From: Candidatus Hydrogenedentota bacterium
GTDB lineage: Bacteria; Hydrogenedentota; Hydrogenedentia; Hydrogenedentales; SLHB01
Assembly (NCBI GenBank): GCA_003552485.1
Contig: PUMX01000130.1
Location: 1 to 7,154 of the forward strand
Reading direction: 5' to 3'
DNA length: 7,154 bases
Shown here: in pieces, positions 1 to 5,723 of the stretch
Layout of the letters: every line of letters begins with the position of its first letter
Numbering within the stretch: the first letter of the stretch is position 1
Made by a program: the position numbers and the translations under genes
Notes under the pieces: model-generated
Told to the model about the DNA's origin: nothing
Seen by the model: only the letters and a program-made list of their open reading frames with translations
The model's database searches: none

Positions 1-276
1 CGACTAGAAGAGACTGTTTGCTGGCTATTTCTTCTGGAGTGCTTCGCTGTTTGCATGGCCGCGATCAGCGGGGACGGCCCGGCTAAAGACTTCTCATAGA
101 AGAGCTCGCGGTAAAGGGAATTGGCGTTGTTATATCCGAGAGGGACGGCTTCAAAAAGGCGGGCCGCGCCTGGTCCGATGCGGAAGGTATTAGGCCCAAG
201 TTATTCGAGCGTAAGGCATGCCGATAAGTGGCTTCCGCTATAAGGCGGGAGCCGAGTTCATTAGGAAAGGCAAGCT
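1..276. other. Region with no convincing gene upstream of cysE
   Basis: No frame here gives a protein I recognise. On the minus strand one frame is open from position 200 to the left edge (66 codons), but it has no start codon until an ATG at 56-54, which lacks a Shine-Dalgarno sequence. On the plus strand one frame is open from position 1 to a TAG at 97-99 and reads as a hydrophobic stretch (cysteine- and phenylalanine-rich) that could be the tail of a gene lying to the left. Neither can be proved. The right part presumably holds the cysE promoter and leader, including a hairpin at 229-254 and a ribosome binding site AGGAAAGG at 263-270. Confidence 0.5.
229..254 (+). promoter_or_regulatory. 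Hairpin in the cysE leader
   Basis: The arms 230-238 and 245-253 pair along nine positions (GGCTTCCGC with GCGGGAGCC, one T-G wobble), and a further T-G pair is possible at 229/254. The loop is the six bases TATAAG. No T-run follows on either strand, so it is not a typical intrinsic terminator. It ends about nine bases before the AGGAAAGG ribosome binding site of cysE. A role in mRNA stability, attenuation or protein binding is inference; the pairing itself is directly visible. Confidence 0.45.
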
Positions 277-1089
277 ATGAGCACGAACATGGATGATCCC
301 GTCTGGGATGGTATTCGCCAGGAAGTCACGGAAGACGCGCAACGCGAGCCAATGCTCGCGAGTTTTCTATACGCCGTCGTCCTCAATCATAGCCGGTTCG
401 AGGACGCGCTCAGCTTCCATCTCGCGAGCAAGCTCGAAAGTTCGATTATCCCGTCGGGCACGATGCGGGACCTGTTCGATCACGCGCTGCGCCACGATCC
501 CAGCATTGGCCGCAAGGTGCGCGAAGATATCACGGCGGTATGCGAGCGCGACCCGGCGTGCCAGCGCTATTCAACACCGTTGCTCTACTTCAAGGGTTTC
601 CACGCGCTTCAGTCCTATCGCGCCGCCCATTACTACTGGCGCGAAGGCCGGCGCTCCCTGGCGCTGTTTCTGCAAAGCCGCATTTCCGAGGTGTTCGGCG
701 TGGATATCCACCCCGCCGCCGTCATCGGCTCGGGCATCCTCATGGACCACGCCACCGCCATCGTTATCGGCGAGACGGCGGTCGTGGGCGACAACGTGTC
801 CATGCTGCACGAGGTCACGCTCGGCGGCACGGGTAAGGAGCAGGGCGACCGACATCCCAAGGTCAGGGACGGCGTGCTTATCGCCGCGGGCGCCAAGATA
901 CTGGGTAATGTCACCATCGGCGAGGGAGCGCGGGTCGGCGGCGGCGCCGTGGTGCTCAATAACGTGCCGCCCCATTGCACCGTGGTTGGCGTGCCCGCGC
1001 GCGTGGTGGGGCGCCCCCCGACGGAACTTCCGGCGTTAGACATGGATCATCGTATCGGCAATGGCGAGGAACCGGGCTCGGAACGGTAG
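277..1089 (+). CDS. cysE: Serine O-acetyltransferase
   Basis: Cytoplasmic enzyme that transfers acetyl from acetyl-CoA to L-serine, giving O-acetylserine, the committed step of cysteine synthesis. At 270 residues it is nearly the same length as E. coli CysE (273), and its numbering runs in register. The helical N-terminal domain (about 1-140) holds the D92-P-A motif and the conserved YSTPLLYFKGFHALQ block. A left-handed beta-helix of hexapeptide repeats follows from about 143. Family catalytic and substrate residues are present: D92, D143 (DIHP), D157-H158 (MDHAT), and R192-H193 in the GGTGK...GDRHPK loop. AGGAAAGG at 263-270 lies six bases before the ATG and fixes the start. The C-terminus is unusual: it ends in a polar ...PGSER tail rather than the terminal isoleucine that binds CysK in enterobacteria. 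The next gene lies 60 bases downstream on the same strand and may be co-transcribed. Confidence 0.97.
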   Translation: MSTNMDDPVWDGIRQEVTEDAQREPMLASFLYAVVLNHSRFEDALSFHLASKLESSIIPSGTMRDLFDHALRHDPSIGRKVREDITAVCERDPACQRYSTPLLYFKGFHALQSYRAAHYYWREGRRSLALFLQSRISEVFGVDIHPAAVIGSGILMDHATAIVIGETAVVGDNVSMLHEVTLGGTGKEQGDRHPKVRDGVLIAAGAKILGNVTIGEGARVGGGAVVLNNVPPHCTVVGVPARVVGRPPTELPALDMDHRIGNGEEPGSER

Positions 1090-1149
1090 ACGCCCAGCGC
1101 GCTGCAGGCAAGTCCGGAATCTTCACCAGTTTAAAGACAGGCAGTACAG

Positions 1150-1551
1150 ATGCTCGCTTTCTTGGATGTTTTCTTCTTTGTGTTTCACACGGCCCTGATC
1201 GTGTTCGTGCTGATCGGGTGGGCCCACCCGAAGACGCGGCCCTGGAACCTTGCTGTCCAATTACTGACCTTGTTTTCCTGGGTTGGATTGGGCTACTTCT
1301 ACGGGTGGGGCTACTGCATCTGCACGGATTGGCACTGGCAGGTGCGCGAGGCGATGGGCCGCCCCATGCATACCACTTCCTACACCGTGTTCCTCGTTGA
1401 AGCGACGCTGCCCGTCAACGTCAGTCGGCTGTTCATGGAAGGCATGACAACGGCAGGCCTGATCATTGCGTTCGCGATCAGCCTTACGCTGAACATCCGC
1501 GATTGGCGCCGCAAACGCCGAAACGCCACGGCGCCCCAGCCTCAGCACTAG
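1150..1551 (+). CDS. Small multi-pass membrane protein, DUF2784-like
   Basis: A 133-residue inner-membrane protein of unknown function. Hydrophobic segments lie at about 1-24, 34-55 and 98-115, followed by a basic cytoplasmic-type tail (RDWRRKRR). Between segments two and three is a polar region opening with the motif C56-I-C58-T-D-W-H-W, then Q-V-R. From memory, this arrangement (FFxFHT at the start, WNL, YGWGYC..TDWHW..R, and NIRD near the end) resembles short proteins annotated as DUF2784 in Bacteroidetes and related phyla; this was not checked by search. The ribosome binding site is weak (GACAGG about eight bases upstream). It follows cysE by 60 bases, and its stop is 20 bases from the stop of the converging DprA-like gene. 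A weak 5-bp inverted repeat fills that gap. The paired cysteines and histidine could be a redox or metal site, but this is inference. Confidence 0.75.
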   Translation: MLAFLDVFFFVFHTALIVFVLIGWAHPKTRPWNLAVQLLTLFSWVGLGYFYGWGYCICTDWHWQVREAMGRPMHTTSYTVFLVEATLPVNVSRLFMEGMTTAGLIIAFAISLTLNIRDWRRKRRNATAPQPQH

Positions 1552-1571
1552 AAAACTCGCTGCGCCCGAGT

Positions 1572-2528
1572 CTATGCAAACAGCTCGCCTTGCGCGGGCG
1601 GAGGGGCGGCAGCCCCGGCCTCAATCCACGCGGCTTCGATGTAGGCGGGGTCCAGGCGGCCGTCCGGACGCAGCAACCCGGCTCCGAGCGCCCGTAGTTC
1701 GTTGGCGCGGGCCGGCTGCCGGGGATGCGGCTCGACAAGCGCTGGCGCGCCGTGGGTTAGGGCCGAACGGCCGGTTTCGGCGCTGCCGTGCATGCTGGCT
1801 GGCTCGATGACGCACACCAGCCGCGCCAACGCGGCGATGGCGCTGTTTCGCGTCACCGCGGCATGAGTCTCCCAAGGGGCCGTAGGCGCGAATTCGCTGA
1901 TGTAGAGCGACTGGTCAAGGCAACGCGGTTCCCGTAGTTCGCCGACGCCATGGGGTAACACGGCTATGACGCTGCCGCCCGCCTGCCATGCGCCCTCTTG
2001 CGCCGCACTATCGACCCCGTCGGCGTTACCGCTCACCAACGTGACGCCCAAAGCGGCGAATGTCTGGCCGAGCCGCCGCGCAAGAACTCCGCCCTCCGTT
2101 GTCACCCGGCGCGCGCCAACCACCGCGGCAGCCGGCGTCGTCAGCAGATCAAGCTCGCCACAGGTAAATAGCAACGGCGGCGCTTGGACGCCAAGCTTCT
2201 GTGCGAATACAGCGGGATAATGCTCGGATTCAGCCAGATGGAACCCGACTCCCATGGTTTGGCAGAACTCCAGGTGTTTTTCCGCGCGTTCGCGATCGCG
2301 TCGCGTCAATTGCAGGAACGCCCGGACGGCTTCTTCCTCCGGACCATGCGCCAGCGGCAACAGCTTCCATGCGTCCATGCGGCTTAGTTCATCCAGCGAA
2401 TAACCGGCGCGACGGGCCAACCGGCGCATATGGTTGACCGCGGCGCGGCCGGTATTGTCCCGTAGCAGCATGGCCAGCACCCAAGCCGCTTCGCGCATGA
2501 CGCTGTTGTCGGATTCTCGCGGCCCCAT
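1572..2528 (-). CDS. Divergent DprA-like SLOG/Rossmann protein
   Basis: Homologue of the DNA-processing protein DprA/Smf. Classical DprA loads RecA onto incoming single-stranded DNA during transformation. Numbered from the ATG at 2528 (318 residues), an N-terminal helical region (about 1-120) precedes a Rossmann/SLOG domain (about 130-265). The motifs are variant: V-V-G-A-R (classical GSR) near 136-140, SGNADGVDSAA at 166-176 in place of SGLARGID, TRN at 226-228 in place of the usual FPRRNRI block, and GSAETG at 248-253 in place of GSLITA. The tail of about 50 residues is short and alanine/proline-rich, so the common C-terminal winged helix is probably missing. A TTG at 2531-2529 directly precedes the ATG. 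The Shine-Dalgarno-like GGAAGGAAGG ends 10 bases before the TTG and 13 before the ATG, so either could be used. It stands alone on the minus strand, convergent with the membrane protein and divergent from the GH1-like gene. DprA-like SLOG proteins also occur in defence and nucleotide-sensing roles, so a competence role is not assured. Confidence 0.85.
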   Translation of the reverse strand: MGPRESDNSVMREAAWVLAMLLRDNTGRAAVNHMRRLARRAGYSLDELSRMDAWKLLPLAHGPEEEAVRAFLQLTRRDRERAEKHLEFCQTMGVGFHLAESEHYPAVFAQKLGVQAPPLLFTCGELDLLTTPAAAVVGARRVTTEGGVLARRLGQTFAALGVTLVSGNADGVDSAAQEGAWQAGGSVIAVLPHGVGELREPRCLDQSLYISEFAPTAPWETHAAVTRNSAIAALARLVCVIEPASMHGSAETGRSALTHGAPALVEPHPRQPARANELRALGAGLLRPDGRLDPAYIEAAWIEAGAAAPPPAQGELFA

Positions 2529-2531
2529 CAA

Positions 2532-2670
2532 GTAGAGTTCGCCTTCCTTCCGCTCAGCCGGTGGTCCCGTAGGGGGCTGCTCCTTCCTCCCATGATCCCA
2601 TAGAGGCCCGGGGAGAAGAACGTATTGGCGTTCCCGGATTTACAGGCCCGCATGCTACCATAACGCCAGC
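2532..2670. promoter_or_regulatory. Divergent intergenic region, dprA-like / GH1-like operon
   Basis: This 139-base stretch must hold the promoters for the minus-strand DprA-like gene and, probably, the three-gene plus-strand block. I could not pick out convincing -35/-10 pairs by eye. Its left end carries the GGAAGGAAGG ribosome binding site of the DprA-like gene on the minus strand. A GGGAGAAG purine run lies near 2610-2617 on the plus strand, too far (over 50 bases) from the GH1-like ATG to be its ribosome binding site. Confidence 0.5.
2626..2668 (+). promoter_or_regulatory. Long-loop inverted repeat abutting the GH1-like start
   Basis: TGGCGTT at 2626-2632 is perfectly complementary to AACGCCA at 2662-2668, leaving a 29-base loop. 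The 3' arm ends two bases before the ATG at 2671, where a ribosome binding site would normally lie, and no Shine-Dalgarno sequence is visible there. The fold would cover the initiation region in the mRNA, or the repeat could be a DNA operator in the divergent promoter region. Both readings are inference; a 7-bp repeat with a long loop can arise by chance. Confidence 0.3.
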
Positions 2671-3990
2671 ATGACACAAGAAACGTATACGCCGGAAGAA
2701 GAAGACGCCGCGCCGTCCCCCATGTTGTGGGGCGCGACGGTGTGCGCTCATGGCGCGGAAGGACATGATACAGCGAGCGACTGGTGGCAATGGGAACAAC
2801 GGCCCGGCCGCATTCGCCACGATTCGACAAGCCGCGACGGGGCCCATCACGCCGAGCATTACGCCAGCGATCTCAAACTCGCACACACGCTGGGTCACAA
2901 TGCTTGCTGCTTGAGCCTGTCTTGGAGCCGTATCCAACCGGCTCGCGAGCAATTCGACGCCGAGGCCCTGGCGCATTACCGCAAGGTCTTCGAGACCATG
3001 GGGGAACTTGGCATCTCCCCCGTTTGCGCGTTGCAGGAGATCGCGGCGCCGCAATGGTTCACCGGCCGGGGCGGTTGGCTGAATCGGCGCGCTCCGGAGA
3101 CGTTCGCGGCTTACGTGGAAGCGGTAATGGACGCCTTGGGCCCGTATTGCCGGTGGTGGATTCCGATCATGGCGCCAGCCGCCGTGGCCGCCTATGGATA
3201 CGCGGAAGGCTACTGGCCCCCGGGACGTCGGGGCCGCCGCGCCGAACAGGCACTGCGCCGCCAGACCGAGGCTATGGTTCGGGCAGCGGCGGTCATTCGC
3301 GAGCAGCAGCCCGGCGCGCGTGTAGGCGCGCCGCTCGAAGCCACGCACGTGCTTCCGTTCGAGGACGAGCGCTCCTGGGACTTACGCGCCGCGCGCCGGG
3401 AGGACCGATGGTGGAACAGGGCCGTCTTGGATTACTGGCGCGAATTGGACACACAAGAGGACGCTTTTGATTTCGTGGCCATGGCGTTCGAGGGGACGAT
3501 CGACGTGCAGTTTCATCCCTTCACATTGCACCCGCCTTTTCGGCGGCGAGTGGATGAGAGCGGCGCGCGTACGGGCCCGCGCCGGCCTGCACCCGACGCC
3601 CAAGGGTTCCGTTCCGAACTTCGGCGCGCGCTGGACTGGAAGCGACCGGTCTTGCTCACCGGCGTAGGATGGGGAACCACCGACGACGAGGAGCGTTGCT
3701 GGCGTCTGCTCGATCATCTCTCGATTGTGTTTGAGTTCTTACGGAATGACGCGCCCATTTGGGGGTATTTTCACCGGTCTCTACTCGATTCGTTCGAGTG
3801 GCTGGACGGCTATACCCGACCGTACGGATTAATTCACGTGGATCAAAGCAGCCTTGCGCGCACCCCGCAAAACAGCGCGTATCTTTTCCAAGACATCATC
3901 GCCCATAAGGAAATCCGCAAGGGGACTGTGCAGCGCTTCTGTCCGGGCTGGTCGCCGCCCGAAACCGAAGAGCCCGGCGCTGTTCCTTAA
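2671..3990 (+). CDS. GH1 (beta-glucosidase family) homologue lacking catalytic glutamates
   Basis: A 439-residue protein with the layout of a full-length GH1 TIM barrel. Fold motifs are clear: MLWGAT (18-23), LSLSWSRIQP, PQWF (127-130) and GGWLNR, GYAEGYWPPG, TTDDEER after strand 7, and SLLDSFEWLDGYTRPYGLIHVD (370-391). The active site is stripped. The acid/base motif T-x-N-E-P reads P-I-M-A-P, with A168 in place of Glu. The nucleophile motif T-E-N-G reads T-G-V-G, with G331 in place of Glu. The -1 site Gln (AYQIEG) is G28 (AHGAEG), the -1 His is E123 (ALQEI), and the INYY motif reads MAFE (271-274). Only the FEW motif (375-377) survives. It is therefore probably a pseudoglycosidase that binds a ligand or partner rather than hydrolysing a glycoside. 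There is no signal peptide, so it is likely cytoplasmic. No in-frame start precedes 2671; no Shine-Dalgarno sequence is visible. It heads a putative operon, 15 bases before the SpoIID gene. Confidence 0.9.
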   Translation: MTQETYTPEEEDAAPSPMLWGATVCAHGAEGHDTASDWWQWEQRPGRIRHDSTSRDGAHHAEHYASDLKLAHTLGHNACCLSLSWSRIQPAREQFDAEALAHYRKVFETMGELGISPVCALQEIAAPQWFTGRGGWLNRRAPETFAAYVEAVMDALGPYCRWWIPIMAPAAVAAYGYAEGYWPPGRRGRRAEQALRRQTEAMVRAAAVIREQQPGARVGAPLEATHVLPFEDERSWDLRAARREDRWWNRAVLDYWRELDTQEDAFDFVAMAFEGTIDVQFHPFTLHPPFRRRVDESGARTGPRRPAPDAQGFRSELRRALDWKRPVLLTGVGWGTTDDEERCWRLLDHLSIVFEFLRNDAPIWGYFHRSLLDSFEWLDGYTRPYGLIHVDQSSLARTPQNSAYLFQDIIAHKEIRKGTVQRFCPGWSPPETEEPGAVP

Positions 3991-3996
3991 GAGGAG
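3991..3996 (+). promoter_or_regulatory. Ribosome binding site supporting the GTG start of the SpoIID gene
   Basis: GAGGAG follows directly on the TAA stop of the GH1-like gene and lies nine bases before the GTG at 4006. It supports this non-ATG start, which also leaves room for the basic N-terminal region before the membrane helix. The tight spacing suggests translation linked to the upstream gene. Confidence 0.7.
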
Positions 3997-4005
3997 CCAT
4001 TAGCC

Positions 4006-5676
4006 GTGCAACACTTGCAGATTGCGCCGACCGCGGCGGTCTCGCGCATTCGGCGGTGGGCCGGAACCGCATACACGAGCATTTGGTGGTGGGCGATTGT
4101 CGCTGTTGCGGTGATTGTCGCGGCCGCGCTTATCTGCGCGTGTATGCCCCGCCCGCGGCCCGTGCGAATCCGCCCGGCGCCGCCCAAGACCGAACAGCCC
4201 GCGCCCGTGCGAGAACCCGCAACACCGGTCGAGCCGCGGCCCGATGACGAATTCCGCATACAGCTCGTCGAAAACGCGCGCGACGTGGTCATCGATGCGG
4301 AATCCGGGATCAAAGTTGAGTTCCACACCGGCGCGCAGCGGTTGCCTTCCGGAAGCTGGACCGTGCGCGCCACGGAAAGCCGCGCGCCCGCCTACCGCTA
4401 TCACGTGTTCCGCCGCCGCTTTGAGGCTGGCGAACAACGGGAAGCGGAAGCCTTCGCGGAGGATTGGCGGCGCGAGGGGTTTCCCGCCGAGGTGGTCACG
4501 TTGGGCAAGCGCGTCGCAATTCAGGGCGGCGGTTATCTCGACAACCGTCAATTCTGGGTATCCCTCGACCGTTTCGATAGCGCAGCGGAGGCCGAGGCCC
4601 TGCGGGCGCGCATGGAAGCATGCGACGAATGGACGTGGGTGCGAGGGCGGAAGGCCGACGAAGGCCGTATCACGGTATCCTTTGAAGGGCCTCAAGGCCA
4701 ACGCGCCACGCGCATGGAAGGCCCCGTGCGAATCGAGTCGGAGCGCCCCGTTGCACTGCGGAATCCCGATAAGGGCGTTTACGCTGGCGTTCTCGAAATC
4801 GCGCCGGGACGGGACGGCGGCATAGCGGTTTATGAGCGGATTGGAATGGAGGATTATCTAGCGGGCGTGTTGCCTGTCGAGATGCCGGCGCTCTGGCCCA
4901 TGGAAGCGCTGAAAGCCCAGGCCGTCGCCGCGCGCACGGAGACGCTGGTCAACAGCATCGACAAACACGCCTTCGATGGATTCGATTTCTGCACCCACGA
5001 GCACTGCCGCATGTACGCGGGTTACGGGCGTTGGCATCCACGCGCAACGGAAGCAATTGAACGCACAGCGGGGCAGGTGCTGGGCCTCGGCGGCGAGCTT
5101 GTGCCGGCGGTGTTTAGCGCGAACTGCGGCGGCTGGGGCGAAAACAATGACAACGTGTGGGATTCGAAGCCGCACCGTGCCCTGCGCGGTGCGCGGGATG
5201 GCCCTAATCCAGGCGCGGCGCCTATCGGAGATCCCGGCGGATGGATTCGAAGCCGGCCTCAGGCCTATTGCAGCGCGGATCAACAAAACTACCGGTGGAC
5301 GCGCCGGATGAGCCGGGCGGAGCTTACGGAGGCGGTGAACCGGCGTTATTCCGTGGGGAGCGTGCAACGCGTCGAGCCCGGTGAACGCGGCGTCAGCGGC
5401 CGCTTGAAATCCGTGCGTATCGTGGGCGCATCGGACGCCGTGACCATCGACCGCGAAAACGCCATTCGCCTTGCTCTTGGCAATCTTCCCAGCGCATTGT
5501 TTATTGTGAGCAATGAGGGCAACAACTTTGTGTTCAGCGGCGCAGGCCGGGGACATGGCGTCGGGCTATGTCAACACGGCGCGCGAGGACGGGCCGAAGC
5601 CGGGCATTCCTACGAACGGATTCTGGCTCATTACTTCCAGGGCGCGCGCATCGAGAACCAACAACCGCAGAGGTGA
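4006..5676 (+). CDS. Membrane-anchored SPOR-like + SpoIID/LytB lytic transglycosylase
   Basis: A 556-residue envelope protein. Residues 1-25 are basic (RIRR), 26-46 form a hydrophobic helix ending I-C-A-C46, and 47-80 are a proline/arginine-rich linker. This is either an uncleaved anchor or a lipoprotein signal with a poor lipobox. Residues about 130-211 look like a SPOR-type fold (aromatic Y-x-V opening, then F-x-x-x-x-E-A-x-A and a second half-repeat with F-W-V-S-L and A-E-A-E-A-L), the type that binds denuded glycan strands. From about 270 comes the SpoIID domain: GVLPVEMPALWPMEALKAQ with the presumed catalytic E292 of the EMP motif, a C329-T-H-E-H-C334 cluster like the zinc site of some SpoIID enzymes, N-C374-G-G, and G514-R-G-H-G-V-G-L-C-Q-H-G525. 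SpoIID cleaves glycan strands to 1,6-anhydro-MurNAc ends. It lies 15 bases after the GH1-like gene and 47 before the AnmK-like gene. All key SpoIID residues appear intact, unlike its neighbours. Confidence 0.92.
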   Translation: MQHLQIAPTAAVSRIRRWAGTAYTSIWWWAIVAVAVIVAAALICACMPRPRPVRIRPAPPKTEQPAPVREPATPVEPRPDDEFRIQLVENARDVVIDAESGIKVEFHTGAQRLPSGSWTVRATESRAPAYRYHVFRRRFEAGEQREAEAFAEDWRREGFPAEVVTLGKRVAIQGGGYLDNRQFWVSLDRFDSAAEAEALRARMEACDEWTWVRGRKADEGRITVSFEGPQGQRATRMEGPVRIESERPVALRNPDKGVYAGVLEIAPGRDGGIAVYERIGMEDYLAGVLPVEMPALWPMEALKAQAVAARTETLVNSIDKHAFDGFDFCTHEHCRMYAGYGRWHPRATEAIERTAGQVLGLGGELVPAVFSANCGGWGENNDNVWDSKPHRALRGARDGPNPGAAPIGDPGGWIRSRPQAYCSADQQNYRWTRRMSRAELTEAVNRRYSVGSVQRVEPGERGVSGRLKSVRIVGASDAVTIDRENAIRLALGNLPSALFIVSNEGNNFVFSGAGRGHGVGLCQHGARGRAEAGHSYERILAHYFQGARIENQQPQR

Positions 5677-5723
5677 CCCGCCGCTGAAGCCATACTTTCT
5701 AGGATTACAGGATACATGACCCG

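Noticed and set aside
1..99. Plus-strand partial gene ending at TAG 97-99
   Set aside because: A 32-codon hydrophobic frame with no recognisable family; it competes with an equally unproven minus-strand frame, so it is left as a possibility only.
571..1043. Long minus-strand open frames inside cysE
   Set aside because: They lie opposite a clear serine acetyltransferase gene and are low-complexity Ala/Pro/Arg translations typical of GC-rich antisense shadows.
1555..1571. Inverted repeat ACTCG/CGAGT between the two converging genes, as a bidirectional terminator
   Set aside because: The stem has only 5 bp with a 7-base loop and no convincing T-run on either side.
2554..3348. A 264-codon minus-strand frame over the dprA/GH1 intergenic region and GH1 5' half
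   Set aside because: It opposes a well-supported GH1 homologue and shows no family motif.
2671..3990. Functional beta-glucosidase (bgl) annotation
   Set aside because: Both catalytic glutamates and most -1 subsite residues are replaced, so naming it as an active glycosidase would mislead.
4858..5556. A 232-codon minus-strand frame inside the SpoIID domain
   Set aside because: Antisense shadow of conserved SpoIID motifs.
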